The notes: a model not told the origin generated them from the letters alone. Numbered from the stretch's first letter, positions 1 through 6,409 are shown. The stretch: 19,498 nucleotides of DNA from an uncultured Clostridia bacterium (GCA_937873555.1 CALMWN010000220.1:1-19498), one strand, 5' to 3'. Numbers and translations are program-made.

Positions 1-340
1 CATTCATTTGCTGCTTTTGCAAGCCGAAAGCTATATCCTTGCGTACTGTTTCTTCAAACAGCTGATGTTCGGGATATTGAAAAACAATCCCCACCAGACG
101 CCTTAACTCTTTCAGGTTTTTATCCAGGACAGGTATGCCATTTATTATTATCTTCCCGTCCGATGGTTTAAGCAGACCGTTAAAGTGCTGAACAAGAGTT
201 GATTTCCCTGATCCGGTATGACCAATGATCCCGACAAACTCTCCGTCATTTATGGTCAGGTTGATGTTTTTCAAGGCTGATTTTTCGAAGGGACTCCCCT
301 TCATATATATGTGTGAAAGATTTTCAATCAATATTGACAT
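1..340 (-). CDS. ecfA2: ECF transporter ATPase EcfA2, 5' part (runs off left edge)
   Basis: This is the N-terminal ~113 residues of an ABC ATPase of the energy-coupling factor module, which powers uptake of vitamins and metals through exchangeable S components. Seen directly: the start MSILIENLSHIYMKGSPFEK, a Walker A motif GHTGSGKST at about residues 40-48, and a Q-loop in VGIVFQYPEHQLFEETV (Q88). The FQYPEHQLFEETV segment is typical of EcfA2/CbiO-type subunits. The ATG at 338-340 is preceded by GGGAG six bases upstream. The signature, Walker B and C-terminal domain lie outside the window. It follows ecfA1 on the same strand but is separated from it by about 815 bases holding an opposite-strand gene, whereas the two ATPase genes are usually adjacent. 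The family call is firm; A2 rather than A1 is inferred from order and motif flavour. Confidence 0.9.
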   Translation of the reverse strand, partial: MSILIENLSHIYMKGSPFEKSALKNINLTINDGEFVGIIGHTGSGKSTLVQHFNGLLKPSDGKIIINGIPVLDKNLKELRRLVGIVFQYPEHQLFEETVRKDIAFGLQKQQMN

Positions 341-379
341 TTCATTCTCCCGAGGTATTTATGGAATTTTCATTTATTC

Positions 380-409
380 ATATAAATAATACACCATTCT
401 GCATATCAA
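380..409 (-). promoter_or_regulatory. weak candidate promoter for ecfA2
   Basis: On the minus strand TTGATA (404-409) is followed after 18 bases by TTATAT (380-385), about 40 bases before the ecfA2 ATG. The -35 box is good and the -10 box poor. It is listed because ecfA2 is cut off from ecfA1 by an opposite-strand gene and may need its own promoter. AT-rich sequence gives such matches by chance. Confidence 0.25.
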
Positions 410-457
410 AGCCAGTAGCTTTCTTCATGGTTTGTGAAGCACCTGCCCTCAAACCTG

Positions 458-485
458 TTGCGTTTACGAATTCTTTATGTATAAT
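458..485 (+). promoter_or_regulatory. candidate sigma-A-type promoter of the methyltransferase gene
   Basis: TTGCGT (458-463) and a perfect TATAAT (480-485) are separated by 16 bases on the plus strand, about 68 bases upstream of the ATG at 553. The position, spacing and perfect -10 fit a vegetative promoter driving the only plus-strand gene in the window. No operator or terminator structure is seen in the short leader. Confidence 0.55.
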
Positions 486-552
486 AATAGCATAATACTA
501 ATACGTAACAATAAATTTGCCCTTAAGGTATAAAATACATGAGGTATTGTCT

Positions 553-1146
553 ATGAGTGAGCATTACTATACATCAGAGCCCTTGTCGGAAATACGCGAG
601 AAAACATTTACACATACCATAAAAAATATAACATTGACATTTACGTCGGTAAGTGGTGTATTCGCCTTCGGTCAAAAGGTAGACAAGGCATCTGAGTTGA
701 TAATAAAACATTTTTATCCCTCAGGGAGCTCCGTACTTGATGTAGGATGCGGTTATGGTGCAATCGGCCTCTTTTTAAAGGCAGCATTCCCCATGCAAAA
801 TGTTACAATGATTGATATAAACAGCAGAGCCATAGACTATACAAATCATAACGCCATGAAAAACAACCTTAATATAACTGCAATAAAAAGTGATCTTTAT
901 ACCCAGCTGACGCCTTCAAAGTTTGACGATATAGTCTCAAACCCCCCGATCGCAGCCGGAAAATTATTAAATAAACAATTGATTGAACAGTCCTGCACCT
1001 ACTTGAATCCAGGAGGTGCATTATGGCTTGTCGCCTTTCACAACAAAGGAGGCTCCGCCCTAAAAAGCATGATGCTTGATAAATTCGGCAATGTTGAAGA
1101 TATAGAAAAAAGTGGGGGAATAAGGGTATATAAGTCTGTCAGATAA
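553..1146 (+). CDS. class I SAM-dependent methyltransferase, YbxB/RsmC-like
   Basis: A 197-residue Rossmann-fold methyltransferase. Motif I VLDVGCGYG is at about residues 61-69, an acidic residue after strand 2 is at D88 (MIDIN), and motif IV is NPPI at about 130-133, the form used by RsmC-type enzymes that methylate a guanine N2 in 16S rRNA. The opening MSEHYYTSEP and the SGVFAFGQKVD segment closely recall Bacillus YbxB, a single-domain RsmC relative. I choose the ATG at 553 because GAGGT lies seven bases upstream; an in-frame TTG at 517 would add 12 residues without a ribosome site. It is the only gene here on the plus strand, diverging from ecfA2 and converging on ecfA1 with 8 bases between the stop codons. 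The enzyme class is firm, the rRNA substrate inferred. Confidence 0.88.
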   Translation: MSEHYYTSEPLSEIREKTFTHTIKNITLTFTSVSGVFAFGQKVDKASELIIKHFYPSGSSVLDVGCGYGAIGLFLKAAFPMQNVTMIDINSRAIDYTNHNAMKNNLNITAIKSDLYTQLTPSKFDDIVSNPPIAAGKLLNKQLIEQSCTYLNPGGALWLVAFHNKGGSALKSMMLDKFGNVEDIEKSGGIRVYKSVR

Positions 1147-1154
1147 ACTTTTGG

Positions 1155-2012
1155 TTATGCATTTTCCGCCAGTTTTCTTATCAGCTCATATGCCCCGTCT
1201 ACATCCAATATATTCAGCGGCAGGTCAAACCCCTCCTTGTTAAGTTCATACAGCAGTTCTGTGACCTGCGGTACATCAAGGCCCAGTTCCTTTATCCTCT
1301 CGACATTTGAGAAAACCATTTCAGGCTTGCCGTCCAACTCTATATGACCCTTGTTAATCACAACAACCCTGTCGGCCGCTGCTGCCTCATCCATGTGGTG
1401 GGTTATATGAATAATGGTTATCCCTTCAGTCCTGTTCAGTTTTTTAAGCACATTCATTACTTCCTTCCGTCCCACAGGATCAAGCATGGATGTTGCCTCA
1501 TCCAGTATGATACACTCAGGCTTCATAGCCAGAATACCCGCAATGGCAATTCTCTGTTTTTGTCCGCCTGACAGCAAGTGTGGTGCATGCTCTTTGAACT
1601 CCGAAATACCTACTGCTTCCAGCGCATCAGCCACTCTATTCCGGATCTCGGCAGGAGGAAGACCAAGGTTCTCCGGACCAAATGCAACATCTTCCTCAAC
1701 AATTGTCCCGACTATCTGATTGTCCGGATTCTGGAACACCATACCTGCAGTTCGCCTGATCTCCCACAAGTTCTTTTCATCCTTCGTGTCCATGCCTTTT
1801 ACCAGGACAACTCCCATAGAAGGAAGCATCAGGGCATTCATAAGCCTGGAAAGAGTAGACTTGCCTGACCCGTTGCGGCCCAATACCACTACAAACTGTC
1901 CCTTTTCAATTTGCAGGTTTATATCGGAAAGTGCTTTTATGCTTTTTTTCTCGTCATGATGATTCCTGTATGTGAATTCAAGACCTTCAGTCTTTATAAT
2001 ATTCTTTTCCAT
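1155..2012 (-). CDS. ecfA1: ECF transporter ATPase EcfA1
   Basis: A full-length 285-residue ABC ATPase of the ECF module; with EcfA2 it forms the heterodimer that drives the EcfT membrane coupler. Seen: Walker A GRNGSGKST (about 45-53), Q-loop Q94 in MVFQNPDNQIVGTIVEEDVAF, signature LSGGQKQR (147-154), Walker B CIILDE (167-172), and the switch histidine in ITHHMDEA (about 205-206). The VFQNPDNQ motif is characteristic of EcfA1. The C-terminal ~65 residues form the short extra domain of these subunits. The ribosome site is weak (AGGG before the ATG). It follows rplQ on the same strand, as in many Firmicutes, but after a terminator and a 99-nt inverted-repeat element, so it may depend on readthrough or on a promoter I cannot identify. 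No terminator is visible in the 8 bases to the convergent methyltransferase gene. Confidence 0.93.
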   Translation of the reverse strand: MEKNIIKTEGLEFTYRNHHDEKKSIKALSDINLQIEKGQFVVVLGRNGSGKSTLSRLMNALMLPSMGVVLVKGMDTKDEKNLWEIRRTAGMVFQNPDNQIVGTIVEEDVAFGPENLGLPPAEIRNRVADALEAVGISEFKEHAPHLLSGGQKQRIAIAGILAMKPECIILDEATSMLDPVGRKEVMNVLKKLNRTEGITIIHITHHMDEAAAADRVVVINKGHIELDGKPEMVFSNVERIKELGLDVPQVTELLYELNKEGFDLPLNILDVDGAYELIRKLAENA

Positions 2013-2066
2013 TCCTATACCCTTTTCAAATTCAAAATCGTACCCCTTGGAACAAAATGATACTAA

Positions 2067-2165
2067 AGATAACCAAATTTAAACTTAGTGATTTTCAGAT
2101 AGGAAATCACCTGTGGAAGGGGTGATTTCATTGCTGGATAAAATCACTTTTAAATTTGGGTATCT
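2067..2165. repeat. 99-nt nested inverted repeat built from four complementary 8-mers
   Basis: Outer arms 2067-2095 and 2140-2165 are reverse complements apart from one mismatch and a 3-base bulge. An inner perfect 9-bp stem pairs 2103-2111 with 2121-2129. Within these, GTGATTTT (2088-2095), GAAATCAC (2103-2110), GTGATTTC (2122-2129) and AAAATCAC (2140-2147) alternate, so as RNA they can fold as one nested hairpin or as two side-by-side hairpins. It lies between the rplQ terminator and ecfA1. It could be a miniature mobile element, an operator pair or a switching leader; I do not recognise it. Confidence 0.7.
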
Positions 2166-2189
2166 ATATTGCCGCAGGAATTATAAAAT

Positions 2190-2228
2190 TAGGGATTAAG
2201 CAGATATTGTAATCACACCTAATCCCTA
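2190..2228 (-). terminator. intrinsic terminator of the ribosomal protein operon
   Basis: A perfect 9-bp stem (TAGGGATTA at 2190-2198 with TAATCCCTA at 2220-2228) is followed on the minus strand by ATTTTAT. It starts about 32 bases after the rplQ stop codon, as expected for the end of the alpha block. The 21-base loop and interrupted T tract suggest moderate strength, so readthrough into ecfA1 is possible. Confidence 0.65.
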
Positions 2229-2260
2229 TTATATATATAATATATAAGTAAAATATACTA

Positions 2261-2785
2261 TTAAATCAATTCGAGCAATACCATTTCTGCGGCATCGCCT
2301 CTCCTGGGTCCGAGCTTGTAGATTCTGGTGTAACCGCCGTTTTTATCTTTATATTTCGGAGCTATCTCATTGAATAATTTGTCTGCAAGATTTTTATTTT
2401 TCCCTTCTGCATCTTTAACCTTATACAGCCATCTTATTGCCTGCCTTCTTGCATGAAGTCTTGACGGGTTGTCAACGGTCACCATATCTGTCTTTTCTTC
2501 CCTGTCAACTACCTCAAATTTCCTACCGTTTTTTGAAGTAACAGACTTGGTCATTTTTTTTCCTGTACTATCAAGTTTTGCTGTACTGATCTTTATTTGC
2601 TTTGAGGTAAAATTATCAACCTCTTTTACAGCTGTAGATATAAGCTTTTCAGCAATATTCTTAACTTCCTTGGCCCTTGCCTCGGTAGTTTCAATCTTAC
2701 CATTTTCAAATAAAGATGTAACAAGCCCTTTTAGAACTGCTTTTCTTTGATCAGTAGCACGTCCTAATTTCCTTTGAACCGGCAT
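2261..2785 (-). CDS. rplQ: 50S ribosomal protein L17 (bL17) with internal insertion
   Basis: L17 is a large-subunit protein near the polypeptide exit tunnel and the last gene of the alpha block. The N-terminal RKLGRATDQRKAVLKGL, the IETTEARAKE segment, the LHARRQA motif and the C-terminal GGYTRIYKLGPRRGDAAEMVLLEL are all family hallmarks. At 174 residues it exceeds the usual 113-130: about 54 residues (roughly 55-108), lysine- and threonine-rich, interrupt the protein just before RLHARRQA. The ATG is preceded by GGAGGG. It follows rpoA by 30 bases and is followed by the operon terminator. The frame is intact through the insertion, so this looks like a lineage-specific expansion rather than damage. 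Confidence 0.97.
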   Translation of the reverse strand: MPVQRKLGRATDQRKAVLKGLVTSLFENGKIETTEARAKEVKNIAEKLISTAVKEVDNFTSKQIKISTAKLDSTGKKMTKSVTSKNGRKFEVVDREEKTDMVTVDNPSRLHARRQAIRWLYKVKDAEGKNKNLADKLFNEIAPKYKDKNGGYTRIYKLGPRRGDAAEMVLLELI

Positions 2786-2815
2786 TTTTATATCCCTCCT
2801 TACCTTATTTCTATT

Positions 2816-3763
2816 TTAGTCTTCACTCGGAGCCAGAGCCAATCCAAGTGCATTCAGTTTCTGAAGAACCTCTTCAAGAGATTTCCTTCCAAGGTTTCTG
2901 ACCTTCATCATGTCTTCTTCGGTTCTGTTGGTCAAATCCTCAACAGTATTGATACCTGCTCTCTTCAAGCAATTATATGACCTGACCGACAAATCCAGCT
3001 CTTCGATAGTCATCTCCAGGACTTTTTCCTTCTTGGTCTCTTCCTTCTCTACCATTATTTCCGTATGCTTGGCATTATCGGAAAGATCAATGAAAAGGTT
3101 CAAGTGCTCGCTTAAAATCTTTGCACCGAGACTTATAGCTTCATCCGGTTTTATACTGCCATTCGTCCAGACTTCAATAGTAAGCTTGTCATAGTCTGTG
3201 ACCTGGCCCACACGCGTATTCTCAACCGTGTAGTTAACTTTTCTGACCGGTGTGTATATTGAGTCTACAGGTATGATGCCAATGGGTTGCCCGGGCTGTT
3301 TGTTCTTTTCGGCAGGAATATAGCCTCTGCCTTTATTTACTATCAGCTCCATGTATAAGCGGTGTTCCCCGTTTAATGTCGCAATATGCAGGTCAGGGTT
3401 CAACACCTCTACATCGGCATCAGTTTTTATATCTGCAGCAGTTACTCGTCCTTCACCGTCTGCATCTATATAGACTATTTTAGGCCCTTCACTATGAAGC
3501 TTCAGTGACAAACCTTTAATGTTAAGGATTATTTCCGTAACATCCTCAACGACTCCAGGCACTGTGGAGAATTCATGCAGAACTCCGTCAATTTTTATGG
3601 AAATCGCAGCAGCACCCGGCAAAGATGAGAGTAAAACTCTCCTCAACGAATTGCCAAGTGTGGTACCATAACCTCTTTCAAGAGGCTCCACAACAAATTT
3701 ACCGTACGTATTGTCATCGCTGGTTGCAACACATTCAATCTTAGGCTTTTCTATTTCTATCAC
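2816..3763 (-). CDS. rpoA: DNA-directed RNA polymerase alpha subunit
   Basis: Alpha dimerises to nucleate RNA polymerase assembly and contacts upstream DNA and regulators. The N-terminal domain begins IEIEKPKIECV and contains the RGYGTTLGNSLRRVLLSSLPG dimerisation segment; a charged linker (EKEETKKEKV) leads to the C-terminal domain LDLSVRSYNCLKRAGI...NLGRKSLEEV, which binds UP elements. I place the start at the GTG at 3761-3763, seven bases after GGGAGG, giving 315 residues, the normal Firmicute length. An in-frame upstream start at 3808 would add 15 residues (PSKNKKKLDKGGFL) that read through the ribosome site itself and are unlikely to be translated. It is preceded by a 225-base gap after rpsD. 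Confidence 0.97.
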   Translation of the reverse strand: MIEIEKPKIECVATSDDNTYGKFVVEPLERGYGTTLGNSLRRVLLSSLPGAAAISIKIDGVLHEFSTVPGVVEDVTEIILNIKGLSLKLHSEGPKIVYIDADGEGRVTAADIKTDADVEVLNPDLHIATLNGEHRLYMELIVNKGRGYIPAEKNKQPGQPIGIIPVDSIYTPVRKVNYTVENTRVGQVTDYDKLTIEVWTNGSIKPDEAISLGAKILSEHLNLFIDLSDNAKHTEIMVEKEETKKEKVLEMTIEELDLSVRSYNCLKRAGINTVEDLTNRTEEDMMKVRNLGRKSLEEVLQKLNALGLALAPSED

Positions 3764-3899
3764 CAAAAACCCTCCCTTATCAAGCTTTTTCTTATTTTTT
3801 GAGGGCAACTGATTCGTATTAACCTTCTTGAGTATAATTACATATTCATAATAAATCTACGTTTGTATGTTTTCAGTTGCAGGATTGGACACTTTTATC

Positions 3900-3931
3900 A
3901 AGCCATACCAAAATCTTGGTTGATATTGCTT
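3900..3931 (-). other. hairpin in the rpsD-rpoA gap
   Basis: In the 225-base stretch between rpsD and rpoA, ACCAA (3907-3911) and TTGGT (3916-3920) form a stem with a 4-base loop, and AAGC (3900-3903) with GCTT (3928-3931) can close it. There is no T tract after it on the minus strand, so it is not an obvious terminator. I see no convincing promoter or other gene in the rest of 3764-3988. Confidence 0.35.
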
Positions 3932-3988
3932 ACTTGCCTGATGCAGTACATAAATACATGCAAAAGGCAGAATTACAAATATCAGCTG

Positions 3989-4615
3989 TTACTTGGAATA
4001 CAACTCGACGATAAGATGTTCCCTAATCGGTAAATCAATATCCTCTCTTGAAGGTAATGCCACTACTTTCCCTGCAAGATTTTCAGGATCGAATTCAAGC
4101 CACTTGGGAATAACCTTGCTTCCGGTAATATCGCCAATCGCTTTTACCTTTGGTGAGGTTCTGCTCTTTTCCTTTACAGCTATTACATCACCAACTTTTA
4201 CAAGGAAAGACGGAATATTTACCTTCTTTCCATTTACAGTGAAATGCCCATGTGTAACCAATTGCCTTGCTTCCGGTCTTGAAGTTGCCAGACCCAATCT
4301 GTATATTGTGTTATCAAGTCTGCTTTCCAGAATTTGCAAAAGATTTTCACCTGTAACACCCTTTTTGCTAACAGCCATTTCAAAATACTTCCTGAACTGA
4401 CTTTCAAGTATTCCATAAAACCTTCTGGCTTTTTGCTTTTCGCGTAATTGTATACCGTACTCGGACAGCTTTTTCTTTTGTTGTCCATGCTGTCCAGGGG
4501 CATACACTCTTTTTGAAATCGCACATTTATTGGTATAGCATCTTTCACCCTTCAGGAAAAGTTTTTCACCTTCCCTGCGGCAAAGTCTGCAAGATGCTTC
4601 AGTATATCTTGCCAT
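3989..4615 (-). CDS. rpsD: 30S ribosomal protein S4 (uS4), zinc-type
   Basis: S4 is a primary 16S rRNA binding protein that nucleates assembly of the small-subunit body; in many bacteria it also represses its own operon. From the ATG at 4615 it has 208 residues, beginning MARYTEASCR. Cysteines 9, 12, 26 and 31 form the N-terminal zinc knuckle of the C+ form. The S4 RNA-binding domain starts near LESRLDNTIYRLGLATSRPEARQLVTHGH. A GTG four codons upstream (4627) overlaps the ribosome site GGAGGTGTG and is rejected as the start. It lies between rpsK and rpoA, the usual position in the alpha operon of Clostridia and enterobacteria, unlike Bacillus subtilis where rpsD stands alone. Confidence 0.96.
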   Translation of the reverse strand: MARYTEASCRLCRREGEKLFLKGERCYTNKCAISKRVYAPGQHGQQKKKLSEYGIQLREKQKARRFYGILESQFRKYFEMAVSKKGVTGENLLQILESRLDNTIYRLGLATSRPEARQLVTHGHFTVNGKKVNIPSFLVKVGDVIAVKEKSRTSPKVKAIGDITGSKVIPKWLEFDPENLAGKVVALPSREDIDLPIREHLIVELYSK

Positions 4616-4642
4616 ATATTTTTTCACACCTCCACATTAATA

Positions 4643-5047
4643 TTAAACTCTTCTTCTCTTGGGCGGCCTGCAACCATTGTGAGGAATAGGAGTCACGTCC
4701 TTTATCAGGCTGACTTCAAGGCCGGCAGCTTGTAAAGCTCTTATAGCAGCTTCTCTACCTGCTCCAGGTCCTTTTACATATACCTCGACAGATTTCAAAC
4801 CATGCTCCATAGCCGCCTTTGCAGCAGTTTCTGCAGCCATTTGCGCAGCAAAAGGTGTACTTTTTCTTGAACCTCTGAAGCCTAATCCACCGGCACTAGC
4901 CCATGAAAGAGCATTTCCGGCTGTATCAGTCAAAGTAACTATAGTATTATTAAATGTCGAACGGATATGTGCTGCACCGCGTTCAATATTTTTACGTTCT
5001 TTTCTTTTCCTGGTGACTTTTCTTGCACCAGCAGTTTTAGTTGCCAT
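4643..5047 (-). CDS. rpsK: 30S ribosomal protein S11 (uS11)
   Basis: S11 sits on the platform of the small subunit near the mRNA exit. The 134-residue protein shows the family core IRSTFNNTIVTLTDTAGNALSWASAGGLGFRGSRKSTPFAAQ and the invariant C-terminal tail PHNGCRPPKRRRV. The N-terminus is basic. The ATG follows AGGAGGT and lies 22 bases after rpsM, with rpsD 27 bases downstream, so translation is probably tightly linked. Nothing unusual. Confidence 0.98.
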   Translation of the reverse strand: MATKTAGARKVTRKRKERKNIERGAAHIRSTFNNTIVTLTDTAGNALSWASAGGLGFRGSRKSTPFAAQMAAETAAKAAMEHGLKSVEVYVKGPGAGREAAIRALQAAGLEVSLIKDVTPIPHNGCRPPKRRRV

Positions 5048-5069
5048 TTAAGCGCCTACCTCCTTTTTA

Positions 5070-5441
5070 TCACTTTTTCCTCTGAACTCCGACCGTCTTC
5101 TTGGGACCTTTTCTGGTCCTTGCATTGGTTTTGGTCCTCTGACCCCTTAAAGGAAGACCCATTCTATGTCTTCTGCCTCTATAACAACCAATTTCAATCA
5201 ACCTTTTTATGTTCAAGGAGATCTCTCTTCTTAAATCGCCTTCAACCTTATATTCCTTGTCTATAGTCTCTCTTAATCTGCTGATTTCATCATCGGTCAA
5301 ATCCCTTATTCTAGTATCGGGATTCACACCAGTCTTAGTCAGAATTTCATTTGATTTGGACCTTCCGATGCCAAAAATATAGGTAAGCCCAATTTCTACC
5401 CGTTTTTCCCTTGGTAAATCTACTCCGGCAATACGAGCCAT
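5070..5441 (-). CDS. rpsM: 30S ribosomal protein S13 (uS13)
   Basis: S13 lies in the head of the 30S subunit and contacts the P-site tRNA and the inter-subunit bridges. The 123 residues begin MARIAGVDLPREKRVEIGLTYIFGIG and contain the helix-two-turn-helix region; the basic tail GQRTKTNARTRKGPKKTVGVQRKK reaches the P site. The ATG has GGAGGTG upstream. It opens the alpha block, but a 264-base gap holding an inverted-repeat element and a hairpin separates it from rpmJ, more than is usual here. Confidence 0.98.
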   Translation of the reverse strand: MARIAGVDLPREKRVEIGLTYIFGIGRSKSNEILTKTGVNPDTRIRDLTDDEISRLRETIDKEYKVEGDLRREISLNIKRLIEIGCYRGRRHRMGLPLRGQRTKTNARTRKGPKKTVGVQRKK

Positions 5442-5462
5442 TCTTTTAACACCTCCAACAAT

Positions 5463-5542
5463 ATTAATTGTGAATTTTGAATTGAGAATGTAGAATGAAA
5501 TAATATAATACGTTTATTGTCAACTCACAATTCTCAATTAAT
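5463..5542. repeat. 80-nt MITE-like inverted repeat, copy A
   Basis: The two ends (5463-5486 and the reverse complement of 5519-5542) agree at about 20 of 24 positions, and an internal pair AATTGAGAAT/ATTCTCAATT is perfect. The left arm contains GAGAATGTAGAAT, also found at 8135-8147 in the secY-adk gap (copy B). It is non-coding, AT-rich and can form a hairpin. Short GAGAAT/GTGAAT inverted-repeat elements of this style are familiar in clostridial intergenic DNA, but I cannot name a family. Confidence 0.6.
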
Positions 5543-5543
5543 C

Positions 5544-5672
5544 TCATAGCTTTAAACTTTTACTGGACCTGTCATATTTATTAAATAAACATCCTGGAAC
5601 ATGGATATTATTACCCATGCAGCCGCTCCCGGATGTAGTATTCAAATTAGAATCAAGAATGGCAGCAAACAT
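5544..5672 (-). CDS. possible 42-residue small ORF between rpmJ and rpsM
   Basis: An ATG at 5670-5672 with AAAGGA six bases upstream opens a 42-codon frame ending in TGA two bases from the repeat at 5463-5542. The product (start MFAAILDSNLNTTSGSG, end SSKSLKL) has no signal peptide, membrane segment or recognisable domain, and contains two cysteines. The same DNA also forms a hairpin at 5592-5633, so it may be non-coding leader of the alpha block. I do not recognise it. The ribosome site and position in a highly transcribed operon are the only support. Confidence 0.2.
   Translation of the reverse strand: MFAAILDSNLNTTSGSGCMGNNIHVPGCLFNKYDRSSKSLKL
5592..5633 (-). promoter_or_regulatory. candidate structured RNA upstream of rpsM
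   Basis: On the minus strand TCCGGGAG (5626-5633) can pair with TTCCAGGA (5592-5599), with one G-A mismatch and one G-U pair, and CATGG/CCATG (5615-5619 and 5600-5604) extends the helix across a 6-base bulge. It is followed by TGTTTATTT, a poor T tract. It could be an attenuator, a processing site or a binding site for an autoregulatory ribosomal protein in front of the alpha block. Confidence 0.35.
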
Positions 5673-5705
5673 CTCTTATCCTTTCCCAATTCTATGCTTG
5701 GGCTA

Positions 5706-5819
5706 TTAACCCTGTTTCTGCTTATGCTTGGGATTTTCGCAAATAACCATTACTCTGCCTTTTCTTTTAATAATCTTGCACTTTTCGCATATCACTTTAA
5801 CAGATGGTTTTACTTTCAT
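5706..5819 (-). CDS. rpmJ: 50S ribosomal protein L36 (bL36), zinc-type
   Basis: L36 is the smallest ribosomal protein, a zinc knuckle stabilising 23S rRNA in the large subunit. The 37 residues begin MKVKPSVKVICEKCKIIKR and end NPKHKQKQG; C11, C14, C27 and H32 make the zinc site of the C+ form. The ATG at 5817-5819 has AAGGAGGG upstream. It follows infA by 18 bases, its usual neighbour. The stop TAA is directly followed by a second in-frame stop, TAG. Confidence 0.96.
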   Translation of the reverse strand: MKVKPSVKVICEKCKIIKRKGRVMVICENPKHKQKQG

Positions 5820-5837
5820 CTCCAACCCTCCTTAACT

Positions 5838-6056
5838 TCACTTTGCTCTCCATGTGATCCTGCCACGGGTCAAATCATAAGGTGATAATTCAACTGTTAC
5901 CTTATCCCCTGGCAAAATCCTTATAAAATTCATCCTTAATTTACCGGATATATGTGCCAGCACTTTATGTCCATTTACGAGTTCTACCTGAAACATTGCA
6001 TTAGGCAAAGCTTCTAAAACTGTACCTTCCACTTCTATTACGTCATCCTTAGACAA
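5838..6056 (-). CDS. infA: translation initiation factor IF-1
   Basis: IF-1 binds the 30S A site and helps select the initiator tRNA. The 72-residue protein is an S1-like OB fold: SKDDVIEVEGTVLEALPNAMF, then HISGKLRMNFIRILPGDKV and the C-terminal DLTRGRITWR, all near-invariant. Length is standard. The start must be TTG at 6054-6056, nine bases after AAGGAGG; no in-frame ATG exists upstream that fits. A rare start in an initiation factor gene could be regulatory, since infC uses AUU for autocontrol, but that is only analogy. It sits between the KOW gene and rpmJ, the classic order. Confidence 0.97.
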   Translation of the reverse strand: MSKDDVIEVEGTVLEALPNAMFQVELVNGHKVLAHISGKLRMNFIRILPGDKVTVELSPYDLTRGRITWRAK

Positions 6057-6121
6057 AACCCCAAACCTCCTTATATTCTGATATAGACCAACATGATAGA
6101 ATCAGCCTGTATGATTCATGA

Positions 6122-6409
6122 TTATACGGATTTTTCACTTTCATCCGCTGTATCAGCTGCAGACAGTGCTTTGCGCAGCTCTGAATTTGTAACCTTTAAT
6201 CTGGCATTCAACTTTTCATTAAGGGATTTAATCACTTCACCAGTAGCTACAAGATGCTTAAGCTTTTTTCTTTTTGGCTTTTCCACCTTTCGGAGTTCAC
6301 CATCAGAAATTGTCACATAAGATTCATCTAAAACTTCCAATACGACAAATCTCTTGCCGCTATCCCGTCCTGCCTTGGAGAATACTATCTCCCCCAAGCT
6401 CACATTCAA
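6122..6409 (-). CDS. KOW-domain RNA-binding protein (L14e/L27e-like)
   Basis: A 95-residue protein with an N-terminal KOW-type barrel: SLGEIVFSKAGRDSGKRFVVLEVLDESYVTISDGELRKVEKPKRKKLKHL. The rest is a charged, probably helical tail (NEKLNARLKVTNSELRKALSAADTADESEKSV). Small KOW proteins resembling archaeal/eukaryotic L14e are common in Clostridia between map and infA; their role is unproven and binding to ribosomal RNA is inferred from the fold. I use TTG at 6407-6409, five bases after GAGGTGA; GTG at 6403 (two codons later) is the alternative. An out-of-frame ATG immediately meets TGA. It lies 65 bases before infA. Confidence 0.85.
   Translation of the reverse strand: MNVSLGEIVFSKAGRDSGKRFVVLEVLDESYVTISDGELRKVEKPKRKKLKHLVATGEVIKSLNEKLNARLKVTNSELRKALSAADTADESEKSV

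Noticed and set aside
2122..2199. Small plus-strand frame with a ribosome-site-like GGAAGGGGTGAT before TTG
   Set aside because: It runs through the inverted repeat and into the operon terminator, matches no family I know, and the apparent ribosome site is just part of the repeated GGTGATTT unit.
3764..3808. Longer rpoA start adding 15 residues
   Set aside because: The extra codons read through the GGGAGGG ribosome site; GTG at 3761-3763 gives the standard 315-residue length.
4234..4548. 104-residue minus-strand frame inside rpsD, and several plus-strand frames over ribosomal genes
   Set aside because: All lie within confidently identified genes in other frames, with no ribosome site or recognisable domain.
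4616..4627. Longer rpsD start at GTG
   Set aside because: The GTG is part of GGAGGTGTG and leaves no spacing; MARYTE is the conserved S4 start.
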